Of a stretch of DNA of 64,000 nucleotides, positions 12,019 to 23,496 are shown in pieces. Source of the DNA: Synaphobranchus kaupii (Eukaryota; Chordata; Actinopteri; Anguilliformes; Synaphobranchidae). The stretch spans positions 102,598,118-102,662,117 of the forward strand of contig CM056377.1 in the NCBI GenBank assembly GCA_029718625.1, given 5' to 3'. The notes under the pieces were generated by a model that made no database searches, had not been told where the DNA came from, and saw nothing but the letters and a program-made list of their open reading frames with translations. A program made the position numbers and the translations under genes. Each line of letters opens with the position of its first letter. The first letter of the stretch is position 1.

Positions 12019-12607
12019 TGTTACATCCCTATGCTGCCTTGTGAGTGTGGCCCTTTAATTGTCTGCAACTCGTTTAATTTGGCTCACCTGGGTAGCAATT
12101 GGCAATTGAAGACACCTGTGCCCGATTACCAGGGGAGCATATATACTTGGCATTTCTCTCATTGAGAGGTCATTCATCTTTTTCTTTGGTTTGCTGCACA
12201 CATGTTGCTAGCCATGCTGTCATGCTGAAGCACATATTTTAAATTGTTATTGTAGCATCAGTTCCATTTGCAGCCATTTTTGGAGGAAGCTCTCACCTTA
12301 TTTTTTATAATGTCTCCTTTTCATAGGAAGGAACAGACAGAGAAGCATAGCAAGCCTGTGGAAGACTTTTGTTTTTCTCTTGTGTGCCTTTTGCTTTCCG
12401 AGTGAGCTAGATTTGCTTTTAAAGACTAATAGATTAGGTGAGTTAGCTTTAGCTTTCTCTGGTTTTACAGCTGCTGCTGAAATTCTTCTAATTTAAAATA
12501 ACTTGTCGATGTGTTTTTTACAGGCTCATTTGTGCAAGGCACACATTTTTGTTAGACCCTTTGTAGCCACTCTGTTATTGTAACGCGGGTGGGTTTTGGG
12601 TCATAAC
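12019..12607. repeat. Solo-LTR-like insertion in a Tc1 remnant
   Basis: A 589-bp segment begins TGTTACATCC and ends TCATAAC, flanked by ACAGA on both sides (12014-12018 and 12608-12612). The flanking Tc1 sequence reads through when the segment and one ACAGA are removed. A TATA-like 'catatatact' lies near 12140. The 5-bp duplication and TGTTAC start fit a solo LTR. The exact ends are ambiguous by one base, and no internal retroelement genes are present. Confidence 0.6.
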
Positions 12608-13336
12608 ACAGATCAGAAACGTTCTTCTGGAGGCAGGCATGGATGTGTCCGTGACTACTGTCTGTAGAAGACTTCAGAAACCCTGTAAAGATGCAAACCA
12701 CTAGTTGGCCACAAAAACAAGATGGCCAGGTTACTGTTTGCTAAGAAGTACCTAAAAGAGCCTGCAGCATTCTGGGAAAAGGTCTTGTGGACAAATGGAC
12801 CAAGAGCAATGTGTGGAGGCCAAAAGGAACTGGCCAAGATCCAAAGCAGACCACCTCATTTGTGAAACATGGTGGTGGGGGTGTTATGGTTTGTAAATTC
12901 ATTGGACGGCATCAGAAAATGCTACCAGCGTAAAAGCAGGCTACCGTTGATGTTTTATGGCAAATATTAAGTGACACACTACCCCTAAAAACAAAAGTTT
13001 GAATTAACGTCACAAATGGAATAAAATTGAGACGAGAGTAGAATGAATTTATGGGCATGGCGCTAAACAAGAAAATTATGTAATTGTGACATGCGCAGAC
13101 ATGCGTAGTACAGGCTTACTTCCAGTGCTTCACAGCTTGGAAGTTAAATATGCATGCCTATGATTTTGGGACTAGCAGGAGACTCCAGATCATCTGTTAT
13201 GGCGCTCCAATTGCATGCTGCAATCAAGACTTTCCTAAAGTTCACTAATCCTGTGTTAATAGAGGAGGATACTCTATTATTAGTTTGTGTTTGTAATAAG
13301 ATACATAAGGACGTTATAGTAGTGCTTTTATCTTAA

Positions 13337-13976
13337 AGGGATAGTTTGGAATTTTGGACATAATGTCTCAATTACGACTTACCCATGATGTAGTTGATTG
13401 ATGGAAACCATTTTCAGCTATTTCCATGCTGTCCCTTCTTTTGGACATACACGTTGCTAATGCTAGCGCAACTCTAAGCTAACCGGTAGCATCCACTACC
13501 AAACACACTTAAACACTCCACAGTGCACCCAAAGCAAATAAAATACGACAGTCTATCAGGGGAGCGATACTTTACGTTACCTATGAATGTAGTGCCAGCA
13601 CTGGTCGACTACAACAACAAAGAAGAGTAACAAGTTGCAATGGCCACGTTCGCTCCGCCGCCGTACTTCCACAGAGAATATTAGGTCAGCACAAAGTAAA
13701 GGATTCAACGATAGTTTGACTTCAAAAATTATGGTATAAACACTCAAAATAACCCAGATAGACTGTCGTCGTATTTTATTTGCTTTGGGTGCACTGTGGA
13801 GTGTTTAAGTGCGTTTGGTAGTGGATGCTACCGGTTACCATAGAGTTGCGCTAGCATTAGCAACGTGTGGACAAGAAGGGACAGCATGGAATTAGCTGAA
13901 AATGGTTTCCATCAATCAACTGCATCATGGGTAAGTCGTAATTGAGACATTATGTCCAAAATTCCGAACTATCAAT
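13337..13976. mobile_element. TTAA-type MITE (AGGGATAGTT family), copy 1
   Basis: The element is 640 bp, flanked by TTAA at 13333-13336 and 13977-13980. Its terminal inverted repeats are about 200 bp, so the two halves are largely complementary ('agtgcacccaaagcaaat' recurs inverted). A copy of identical length lies at 36181-36820. It is a non-autonomous, probably piggyBac-like element. DNA from 13981 to 14827 has no recognised gene; part of 14690-14820 looks like an old repeat fragment. Confidence 0.8.
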
Positions 13977-14827
13977 TTAAAGGAAAAAAGCTTTATAAAT
14001 CATATAAATAATAAAAGCTTTATTTTAAAATTCTTGGAAAAAACAGATACACACAGTCAAATAACTTCCCAATCACTGTCTACTAACCTTTACGAACACT
14101 GGCAATCCTGCCAGGGTCCCCCTCCCATCTACAAGACGCCTGGCAGTTCCAGCTCAATCAGGCAGAAGATAGCGCTACTCCATAAACGTCTTCTGTAGTT
14201 GCACTCAAGGTGATATCAAATCATGTTAAATTTTCTTAATATATTTGGATTAATTGAAAACCACATGGCAAGTTTAGAATTCCTGTGATTTGCAAGCCCA
14301 TGGTTTGAATATTTATATTCATTGCTTATATTTTACTAAAATGTTAACTGCCTTATGTCTAGTCACTGCAGGGCAAAGTTCATGTTTCTGCCTCAGTGAC
14401 TGTTCATTTGATCTATTATGCAACTTAGCAATTTGTGAAGGTGAGATTCAGGTTGAATGAGCACTCGCAGACAACATTAAGACTACTGGGTCTTCAGAAA
14501 GAAGTAAGTGAGACCAAGCTGAATTTCTCTATTTATTTACAATATAGTAGGTGAATGATACTCTCAAAATCTTCTCATTGTGCAATAGTTAATCATTCCC
14601 CAAGTCAAATATAATTTAACAAAAGGCTAATCTAAAATAATGTGTTTTTAAAGGAACCTTAAAATTGTCAACAGTCTGTGCCTTTCTAGTGTTAACAGAG
14701 TGAATTCCAGAGCTTGAGAGCCCTCACAGAAAAAATCACCTTTGGTTTTTAGTCTGGAGGAGGGAACAGTAAGGAGATCTCTCTGTGAGGATCTGAGCTC
14801 TCGCAGAACTATAGGGCACTATATATA

Positions 14828-16358
14828 CACTACTCACAAAAAGTTAGGGATATTCGGCTTTCGGGTGAAATTTCAGGATGAACCTAAAATGCACTATAAC
14901 TTTTACAGGTGAAATTAATTTGACCTTCTCTAAACTTTTGAATGCACATGTCCAACTATTCAATGTTTCAGTACTTTTTGCACAACTTGCTGTTCTCTAA
15001 CAAGGAGCTGAACGGCAAAATTCACAACAGGTGTTTGATCCATGAATCGACCAATAAATTTCCTGGTTCAATTAGAATTGGTATTTAAACAGTCCTCTTC
15101 ATCATGCTGTTCACATTTTGACATCATGAGACCAAGACGACACCTAACAATTGATCAACAGTACCTCGCCATTGCGAGGCTTCAAACAGGATGTTCTCAG
15201 AGGGAAGTGGCCACTGAGCTTAGAGTGTCACAGAGTGTCATCAGCAGGTTGCAACAGAGATACAGAGAGACTGGAAGAGTCACAGAAAGGCATAGAAGTG
15301 GACGTCCTTTGGCCACATCCCACACTGATGACCGCTTCATTGTGAACAGTGCCCTGCGGAACCGGATGATGAATGCCACTCAACTCCAGGCACATTTAAG
15401 GGAGGTGAGAGGCACCCAAGTGTCACGTCAGACCATTCGAAACCGTTTACATCAGCATGGTCTGCGTGCTAGACGACCTGCAAGGGTACCTGACCACACC
15501 ACCAGGCACAGGCGTCATCGTCTTGCATGGGCCAGGGAGCATTTACGCTGGACGAGGGACCAGTGGGCCTCAGTGCTGTTCTCTGATGAAAGTCGATTCA
15601 CGTTGAGCAGAAATGATGGCCGCCAACGATGTTGGAGACGTCAAGGAGAGCGCTATGCATCAGCCACTGTTGTCACCAGACGACCCTTTGGTGGTGGCGG
15701 TGTTACAGTGTGGGCAGGTGTGTCTAGTCAATACAGAACTGCCCTACACTTTGTGAATGGTACAGTGACAAGCCCATACTACCTGAATAACATCATTAAT
15801 CCAGTCATTGTGCCCCTGCATGAACAACACAGGCCTAATTTCATCTTCATGGACGACAATGCTCCAGCTCATCGAGGTCGCATCATTAGGGAAAGGCTGC
15901 TGGAGACTGGGGTACCTCAAATGGAGTGGCCTGCACTTTCTCCAGACCTGAATCCCATAGAAAACCTATGGGATCAGCTGACTCACCGTGTAGAGGCTCG
16001 TAACTCTGTACCCCAGAACCTCAATGACCTGAGGGCCGCCTTTCAAGAAGAGTGGGATGCCATGCCTCAGCAGACAATAAGTCGACTTGTGAACAGCATG
16101 AGACGTCGTTGTCAAGCTGTAATTGATGCTCAAGGGCACATGACAAGTTATTGAGACATTGACATTTTTGTTGTGGTATACCCACCACTGTTGTTGGCTT
16201 TTGTTTCAATAAATTGTTTGAGATGAGGAAATCACCATTGCATGCTTCTACTTAAATGCCCTACTTTCATGATACATATAATATCACTGTAGCGTGAACT
16301 TACATTTTCCATAAATTTCACCCGAAAGCCAAATATCCCTAACTTTTTGTGAGTAGTG
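14828..16358 (+). mobile_element. Structurally complete Tc1-like transposon
   Basis: The 1531-bp element is flanked by TA at 14826-14827 and 16359-16360. The terminal inverted repeats start CACTACTCACAAAAAGTTAG and agree at 45 of about 46 positions. They enclose one uninterrupted transposase frame (15126-16154). All structural parts of an autonomous Tc1/mariner element are present. The flank is a TA microsatellite (to 16373) followed directly by a hAT-type fragment. Confidence 0.92.
15126..16154 (+). CDS. Tc1-like DD34E transposase, open reading frame intact
   Basis: The protein would cut and paste its own transposon at TA sites, acting in the nucleus. From the Met at 15126 (MRPRRHLT) it is 342 residues, typical for Tc1 transposases. 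The frame stays open 84 bases further upstream to 15042, but that extension lacks transposase similarity. The N-terminal half shows paired helix-turn-helix features ([11 protein letters not shown] with [13 protein letters not shown], then [11 protein letters not shown]). The catalytic motifs are [16 protein letters not shown] and [11 protein letters not shown]. Between the second Asp and the Glu there are exactly 34 residues (DD34E). No stop or frameshift was seen. Whether it is expressed or active cannot be judged from sequence alone. Confidence 0.93.
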   Translation: MRPRRHLTIDQQYLAIARLQTGCSQREVATELRVSQSVISRLQQRYRETGRVTERHRSGRPLATSHTDDRFIVNSALRNRMMNATQLQAHLREVRGTQVSRQTIRNRLHQHGLRARRPARVPDHTTRHRRHRLAWAREHLRWTRDQWASVLFSDESRFTLSRNDGRQRCWRRQGERYASATVVTRRPFGGGGVTVWAGVSSQYRTALHFVNGTVTSPYYLNNIINPVIVPLHEQHRPNFIFMDDNAPAHRGRIIRERLLETGVPQMEWPALSPDLNPIENLWDQLTHRVEARNSVPQNLNDLRAAFQEEWDAMPQQTISRLVNSMRRRCQAVIDAQGHMTSY

Positions 16359-16373
16359 TATATATATATATAT

Positions 16374-16575
16374 CAGTGGTGGCGGCTGAACTGAAAAGTG
16401 AGGAGGCAGAAAACTTCCCCTTAAACTGACTATTGGGCTCAATCATTTTCCTTGATTAACAATAGGCTACAGCATTTAATTCACAACTTACTCAGTGCCA
16501 TCAGATGTAGCCGGTTCTCCTCAATTAGGCTATTAGTTAAGTAATTAAATTATTTTAATTTAATTAGGCTACTTA
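16374..16575. mobile_element. hAT-type MITE fragment, copy 2
   Basis: It starts CAGTGGTGGCGGCTGAACTG and follows the reverse complement of the right part of 11171-11669 for about 190 bp ('gtagccggttctcctcaatt' is shared). Similarity stops close to the left end of the next element at 16578, so the copy is truncated or interrupted. It is more diverged than copy 1. Confidence 0.65.
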
Positions 16576-16577
16576 AT

Positions 16578-17948
16578 GGGGCATTACAGGGACCTGTTCA
16601 AACCACATAACTCTATGGTTCAATGGTTGTCTGTGATTTTGGTCGTCAGCAGGCAGTTACCAGGCTAGATAGCGATATTTCCTAATTCTCTGTAATGATA
16701 AGAACTAGAAAGGAAACAAGATAGTCTAAGCGTTACGAAAAGCCATAGCCAGCCCATATTAGTTAACTTAACAGCTTGTATGTTCTCCTGTTTTCGTTAA
16801 TCTGGTGTGATAACAAGCCGATAGCCTAATGTTACCAGGCTGGCTTTACCTGAAAAACACACTACCCTTTCCACCGTGGGCATTTCCATCACAATTTCTA
16901 TTCATTTATTTTATTTTTTTTTAGATAGACTTAGGCTATGTGCAGGTAGACTAGTCCACAGAAAGCCTGAGACAGTGGTCGGGATGGGGCACAGCCTGAA
17001 CCTAGCCTGTGATTTGTTTTGTATGGTGTAGCTTATAGGCTAGCTAATTAAATAAAAATATCATTTAAAAAAAATCATGTAGGCCTATTCTGCATAGGCT
17101 ATTCACAGGCTCACCAACCTTGGCAATCTTACCTTCATGTTAGCCTCAGCTATTGTAGCTAATAATCTATAGTCATCAAGCAACATACAGATGAAAACAA
17201 ACTGACATTTACACAATTTTTAAAAAATAATATTTTTATTTTATTTTACCATACAAAACAATCCACCGTCTTTGGTATGCTAGTAGCTAGGTATTCGCAG
17301 TCTCTGGACCTTTCCAGATCTCAATGCTGTAGCCTAACACGATTAGCCATGACACTGATTTTCCTGCTGTAGGCTACAAAAAACATTTTAATTTGTTCAG
17401 TGACCCCACCCCAATTTGGAATGTCCAATTGTCTCCCCAAACCGCATTCATGAAACAACCCCACTGCACTGGTATCTTACCTCAGTGCAAACCCACGGCT
17501 TTCCTTCGAAACACGTGGCTGAACCACCTGTTTCGTCGTACACACCATCACCAAACTCACATAGAGCGGAAGACCACCCTATGCAGCTGCATGCAGGCCA
17601 TGCTCAGTGGGGTTGCCGGATGAACGCAGGCCAACTGATCCCTGGGCAACGCAATTGGCAATTGTGCGTCCCCCCCCCCGTGGCTACCGGCCACAGTCGG
17701 CGCTGGCACGATCCGGATTCAAACCCAGATTTGTGGCGCCTTAACCGAATGAGCCACCTAGCAGCTCCTTGCATGTTGAGTTTGGAGTTTTGGCATATGG
17801 AAGCATATCCGCGCCAAAATTCAAATGAAAATGCAAATCGGCGATTGCATTTTGTTTACATTCGATGTGCGCAAAAACCATGACATGACGACCGAAATCA
17901 CAGACAACCATAATGTTCAGTGGTTTGAACAGTCCCCTGTAACGCCCC
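16578..17948. mobile_element. Terminal-inverted-repeat element carrying a SINE
   Basis: The ends are inverted repeats of about 70 bp: GGGGCATTACAGGGACCTG on the left and, read inverted from the right, GGGGCGTTACAGGGGACTG. Both continue into the shared 'ggttgtctgtgatttcggtc' region. No convincing target duplication was found, so the superfamily is open. A SINE occupies 17395-17770. The right subterminal region (about 17803-17890) recurs inverted at 28893-28985. Confidence 0.6.
17395..17770 (-). mobile_element. tRNA-derived SINE
   Basis: On the minus strand the head contains RNA polymerase III promoter boxes: an A-box-like TGGCTCATTCGG and a B-box-like GGGTTTGAATCC, spaced as in a tRNA. An unrelated body of about 300 bp follows. 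The head cannot form a canonical tRNA, so this is a SINE and not a tRNA gene. It has no obvious relation to the SINE at 43598-43818. Confidence 0.65.
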
Positions 17949-19140
17949 TTTCTTCGAGGCCCCGCCTTGATGGGCAGCTTTGACAGTTTGCATGTTCAGT
18001 TCGGATTTTTGGCAGGGTTTTTGCGTGACCACACGGAAATGATAATGCAAACAGATGCAATGCCATTGCATTTGAATTATGTCACTTGTGCCGCAAAAGC
18101 ATGTGTAGTAGGAACACGTTTCAACATCAATGCAGTGTTCCCTTTTAGCTCTTGACATCCCACAGCATTAGATTGACTCCTCCCTGTTCCAGCCCTCCAA
18201 TTAGCTCGTTAAGGTATTTAAGGCAGCTGTGGTAGCATGGCTGCTTTTCCTTTCTCTGCCTGTTTGTTGCCATATGGGCCCCTCTTTGTGACTGAGGTAG
18301 GTGATGCAGTCATGCAATTAGTTTAAGGTTATTTTTATGTACCCAATGACTGAGTTTTATTTTGCTTGTAATAGTTTCCTGTCTACCTGGTTGTACTGGT
18401 GTCTGCTTGCTGAGATTTGTGACTTAAGGTATGTTTTCTAATTGTGTATCAAGCACATGTTGAAGTGGTACTGCAACTGAGCAATCTTATCTGCTGTAGT
18501 CCCTGTCTGTCGTTGGGTGCCGTGGATTCTTAGCACCCTGAGTCTGCTGAGCCAATGCATATTTTGCCAAGGTACAGGCCACTATTTAGGGGTAAGTAGG
18601 GTATGATAAATACCTGAGGTAATTGTAAGACCTGTTACTGTGTCATTGTAGGTCTATCAGCTGCTGTTTTGCCTTTATAGATTTTATACTTACTGTGTAC
18701 ATGTGTTGATTGGTTTTATCTTGTTCGTTGTCTGGTACTTTTAGTGTGAGCCAACTGGTTTACTCAATGACCTTTTTTCATATGCTACTTCAGTGATATT
18801 TATTTTATTTCCCTGTAGTGGAGCAGAGTGCTGGCTGGTTGGGGAGGCTAGACACTGTGGTGCGGTTCCCTTCACAAGTGTGTAGTGGTAAAAGCACTGG
18901 GACACTCACCTGTTTGCTGTGATTGCCATTTCGCAGTGAATACACGGGTGGTAGGTAAGTGGTTGCACCCCTGGACACGCCCTCCATTAGTCTGCCTCTC
19001 CATTGCCGGCCTCAGCCCACTTTCCCCCTTAGGTTATTTCGTTTCTTAAGTTTCCCCTTTTATAAGTACTGGAAGTGTCTTAGGAAGAGAATTGTATTTG
19101 TTAAATTGACTTATTTTATTTTTTTCAATCTGCAAGGAAT
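17949..19140. other. No gene recognised
   Basis: The sequence holds only short frames. A 'gtatttaaggcagctgtggt' stretch near 18210 resembles an LTR promoter, but neither paired ends nor a target duplication could be found. Confidence 0.3.
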
Positions 19141-19152
19141 CTTTTGTCCATA

Positions 19153-19417
19153 ATGGGGAAAAGCTTGCATTTCCGGAGCAAAGACGAAACAGACTTATGT
19201 CTACAAATAATAAAAAAACATGAATATAATGGAATGCATTTATGTGAGAAAGCACCGTAATAGTGACATTTTTAAAAGGGTGTGTGACAAACTAATTAAG
19301 GAAGCAGATTTTGTGCGCACCAGTGACCAGGTCAAACATCACTGGAAAACACTCAAGGCAGCCTACCCTAAAGCCAAAAAAACAAAACGCATGCTTTTTC
19401 ATCAGTGGGCACTTTAA
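19153..19417 (+). pseudogene. Decayed Myb/SANT-like DNA-binding domain ORF
   Basis: A start at 19153 (MGKSLHFRS) reads for about 35 codons and stops. A +1 shifted frame continues as RKHRNSDIFKRVCDKL to VKHHWKTLKAAYPKAKKTKR, ending at 19417. The arrangement (acidic first helix, then a helix with HHWKTLKAAY) resembles Myb/SANT-like domains that accompany PIF/Harbinger transposons and related host genes. The break makes it non-functional as read. No transposase partner is adjacent; a MITE begins 25 bp downstream. Assignment is by motif appearance only. Confidence 0.4.
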
Positions 19418-19441
19418 ATAATGATCAATTGTGGAAACTGA

Positions 19442-19930
19442 GGCTGCGTTCGGATCCAAAATGTATCCTTTCTTCCTGTTGTTCCCTTCCCTTGCTTCAA
19501 GGGGGGAATCCCCAAAATGCCAGGATGAAATATGGCAGCCACACCAAGTGTGATTCGGATCCAAATTAAGAAAGGGGAGGGAGTAATTATATTCCCTCGC
19601 TCCCTTGTTTATATTCCCTCGCTCAGAAGGGTATAAAATGCAAGCTTCCAGCAAGAAGGGAATCCCACAATGCAATGCTCCACGTGGAAAAAGTAGGCGG
19701 TCACCACAGAACTATGTGGCAGTCACATTTCAACTCTATGGTGTTGCACTTCCGAAATGTTGTGAGGGCGGTTCGGTTCCATTTTTGTTCGTTTCTCGTC
19801 AAGTCAACCCTCTCTTGCAGAGCACCTTTTAATTTTGCTTGCTGCACGTAGAAAATTGCGTCACAAGATAGTTCCCTCGAGGGAATACAGCAAGGGAAGG
19901 GAGCATGTTAAATTGGATTCGAATGCAGCC
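19442..19930. mobile_element. MITE with GGCTGCGTTCGGATCC termini
   Basis: The inverted ends are GGCTGCGTTCGGATCCAA (left) and TTGGATTCGAATGCAGCC (right). The inside has diverged 'ccctcgctc' and 'gggaatcc' repeats. No transposase and no clear target duplication were seen. Confidence 0.55.
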
Positions 19931-22318
19931 TACCATTTGTCGAAGAAAATATAAGACCCCAGTCCGGGCCAGTTAGACTGGGGAGTTTCTTCCACACAGT
20001 TAAGTGTTTCTTCAAGAAAAACAACCATGATCTTCAGAGTCTGATGCAATCAGGTTTATTGCATATAAACATACACTATATAAACATATATTGCATAACA
20101 TACAAAAAAACCCCGGGCTGGTCTGCGCAGACCAACTCATATTCAATCTCAGCAATCGTAAAAAGCCCCCCTCATTTTGAATTACTAGGCCTTTTATCCT
20201 GTCCTTAACTCTACCTACTTGGGGCGGAACTTTGCATCCTCACAGAGGCAGGTCCCATCCTCTGAAATCCTACACCAGGCCTTTTTCTTTTCATGGCACA
20301 ACATTTTAATTATGCATTACTTATGGCATTTATTTATACTGTAGTTTGATGAAATGCTATGATTTAAATATACAGGAAATGGCCTGACCATGGTTTGACC
20401 ATTCTAGTTCAATAAGTGATCATTACAATGATCTACTAGGTTAAAACAATACAAGTACAATAAAGTAACAGAAATAAATACAGTCAGAAACCAAAAATGA
20501 CCTAAATGCATATGACACATGTAATACAGAGACTATTGATTGTAGTTAATTTCTCCTTACATTTAACATGCGAAATATGGAACACAATCTTAGTAAGCAT
20601 TAACAACAGTTTGTATGATACAAATAACAGCTGAATTTCAGGTTATGGAACAAACAAATCTCTCTAGAATGTGTAATGTAATTGTACAATAGATAATTCT
20701 TACAGAATTCCTTTACTAACAACACAGTTTTACAGTACAGCTCACCACATTCCCCTTTAATCAATGTCATTTCAATACTTTTACACAAATCTAGAAAGCA
20801 CTGGTTACTTTACACAATTGTAATTGTACAAAACACTAGTTTTCTCCTTCACTGCCAGAAAGCACTTAATGAGTTCCTTAACATTAGTTTTAGGGAAATA
20901 TTTCTACTGCCTATGTGAACAGTAAAAATGAAATTGAAGAGACCCACTGTGGACCAGATACAATTGTGGTTAATTTTAATCTACCAATTTTGAGAACTTT
21001 TGTTATAATATACTTGTTATGCAAACATTTACCTTTTGATATTGGTCTAACAGTGTTCACAAGATATAATATATAGTACTTGTGTTATGTTATAGTTACT
21101 GCATTTACATACAGCCTATGGTGGCAATCAATGATCAGTTTGTGAAAAGAACATCAGGCAGTCAACTACTGTGAGGACACACTGAATAGCTCTGTTGTCC
21201 TCACATACATAAATTAATACTTATTGCTCCCCTCAATCTGATAAACTCGAGACAAACTATAAGTTTTATTTCCACAGACCACCGTGTACATGTGAATGTG
21301 TTAAGAAATATAAGCCAACATTTTCTCTAATATAATTCTCGAATGTTCGCATACACTCATTTTAACCTTTTCCTCTCGTCCTTGAACATTCCAGACAAAA
21401 CCCAAGCTGGGCCTCTTAGCCTTGATAGATCTGCAGCCCTAAACTTACTTAAAGAAGTGTGTGTGTTCTTTTCCTATGTGTGTGTTCATGTCCTTCTACC
21501 ATGAAGCAGAAAAGATACCTATAATTGCCTCTGAATGGTCCTTTGTCCGAAGATGAGCGCATACTTTTGACTATATCTCATTTTGACACAATCTAGATTA
21601 GGATGGGCCCAGGCTAGGAAACTGAAGGCCATATTTTTATTTTAATGAGCACAACTGCGTGAATATAATGTGTTTTGGACACTTCAGCTTGATAAGCTAG
21701 CTGGATCTCTCTGGTAGGCTATGGGAATTTTCTCTCACTCAGATCCTTACAATACCAATTAAAATTGTGGCTGGGCCCTTATTCCGATGCGCTCATACGT
21801 ATGTGGTGCCTGTGTGCCTTTGATGGCGAGAGGCCTATGCGTGAGTATACCGATGTGTGTGCATTAATTCTGGTTTAGACTTGTTTTGCAACTGGCCCAA
21901 ACCCCCCTTCACGAATACCATCTTTATGTAAGCGTGTCACACGCCGGTCAAGGTGATGCCTAGCACAGACTATCACGCTTACATAAGCTCTGATCAGGGC
22001 CTTTACTCTGGACATACAGTGGTCTGCAGTGATGTCCATACATATATACACACACACTCATACACACACAATACATTCTGTATAATTAAATACAGTCCTC
22101 ATATATTGTTTTAGGCCTCATCATTCCCTCTCATACCTTTGTCTGTGAGAATACCTGGGTGGAAGATGAGGGGCACTCCCTCAATCTCCCTGCCGTTACA
22201 CCCTGCACAATGCCTACAAGGATTATGTAATTACTGTTTATACCAGTACTATTTAGACACATTCTGAATGATTATTCTCATACCTGAATTTTTATTCCAC
22301 ACATTCCTTGACAGACCA
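19931..22318. other. No gene recognised
   Basis: The DNA is AT-rich with no frame above about 60 codons that resembles a protein. There are imperfect palindromes near 21920-21990 ('tatgtaagcgtg' recurs inverted) and a short CA-rich stretch at 22040-22070. Confidence 0.3.
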
Positions 22319-22319
22319 T

Positions 22320-22626
22320 GGCTGCGTCCCAATATTCTTCACTCCTCACCTCCCTTCCTCCACTCCCCGACTACCACTCCTCTCCTACCCGGAAATATGC
22401 AAAACTGCCTGAACGTTTTGAGTACAAGTATTTGCATGTACAGTATCCAATGTACATGACATTGCAGTTTGCGTCGAGACATTAATTAATATGTAAGCAT
22501 TAATACGTAATTAAGATGTAATCAGCGACATTAGATTAAAACACAAAGATCCGTTTCAGGGGCACGGAGTAGAGGAGTGGTAGTGGAGGAGGAAAGGTGG
22601 CATTTTTCGACTATTGGGACGCACCC
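22320..22626. mobile_element. MITE with TGCGTCCCAATA termini, copy 1
   Basis: The ends are inverted: 'gctgcgtcccaatattc' and 'gactattgggacgcacc'. Subterminal 'ctcctctcctacccggaa' and 'gataagtaaaa'-type AT-rich middle sequence recur at 29322-29786. It is short and non-coding. Confidence 0.55.
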
Positions 22627-22725
22627 CGTATAGGCTACACAAATCTTTTTACCGTACACTTGTGTACCCGGAAGTGATTAGCAAACATACGATAGCCTAC
22701 TCAGCACGGCTTCCCAATTTGTCTA

Positions 22726-23495
22726 GGGCTGTGTCCGAATCAGAGCTCTATCTACTGCGCCCTGTCTCCTGCGAAGAGTGCACTGGCAGAAGTGTGCTGT
22801 TTAATATGCACTGTTTAGCAGGACGCGAAAAATATCCGTTATACTATTTCCAAGCCGTAGCCTACTGTGGAAGTGTCGTAAGCAGGTCATAAGACGTCCC
22901 ACCAGTGTTGCCATGTCCACGGCTTTACAGCTAAATTGGGATACTTTCAAAGTGCAGTCACGGGTAAAAATGAAAAGTCGCAAAGCACGCACTTATTTTA
23001 AAAAGTAAAAACATGATGATTTCTATTTAAAATACGTTGGTTTTGGTTAAAAATAGCCTATAAATTGGGCTAGTTTTGAGTCGCCATTTGGCTGGAAAGT
23101 CTTACAAGATCTGGCAACCCTGCACCCCACTCTTGCGCTGCCATGTCACGTGTTGTTTTTGTTGTATTTGAAGGATAACGTCAGCGAAGCTGCGCCTCAT
23201 CTTTTAAAAACGACAAATACAAGATCTGGCAACCCTGCACCCCACTCTCGCGCTGCCATGTCACATGTTGTTTTTGTTGTATTTGAAGGATAACGTCAGC
23301 GAAGCTGCGCCTCATTTTTTAAAATTGAAGCTTCATGTCATATTCATGTGACCAAAATGTTTGTGTACTTTTTGAAGTGTGCTCCCGAATGTACTCAGCG
23401 AAACCCCGGAAGTAAGTGTATCATCCGAGTGTTTGAAGTATACTGCAATTTGAAAATAATTTGCGTACTCTACGACTTTCTCGCCCTATCTACTT
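22726..23495. mobile_element. MITE with GTGTCCGAATC termini, copy 2 (left part)
   Basis: It begins 'agggctgtgtccgaatcag' and parallels the inverted sequence of 4824-5508. It breaks near 'cgccctatctacttcccaa' where the Penelope-like sequence starts. The missing end ('gtgctgattcggacat') is found 4.7 kb away at 28232-28283, so the MITE was split. Inside, 23102-23331 contains two tandem units of 115 bp, which copy 1 has once. Confidence 0.65.
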
Positions 23496-23496
23496 C

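Larger units (their letters stand above)
11085..12895 (+). mobile_element. Decayed Tc1-like transposon, host of two later insertions
   Basis: Fragments of a Tc1-like transposase survive at about 11850-12000 (HTH region, 'gtttggaacatcattaag') and 12618-12895 (a region ending in codons for a WWWG-type glycine motif). Frames are broken throughout. The remnant is interrupted by a hAT-type MITE (11171-11669) and a solo-LTR-like insert (12019-12607). An end fragment of an apparently related element lies at 53866-54035, sharing 'agattctcagcttttatt'. The boundaries are approximate. Confidence 0.5.

Noticed and set aside
17700..17766. tRNA-like sequence with A and B boxes
   Set aside because: Head of a SINE; does not fold as a canonical tRNA and continues into a SINE body.
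19950..20110. Possible retroviral-type LTR end with AATAAA on the minus strand
   Set aside because: Only a polyadenylation-like signal and a TATA-like stretch; no paired LTR, binding site or gag/pol frame.
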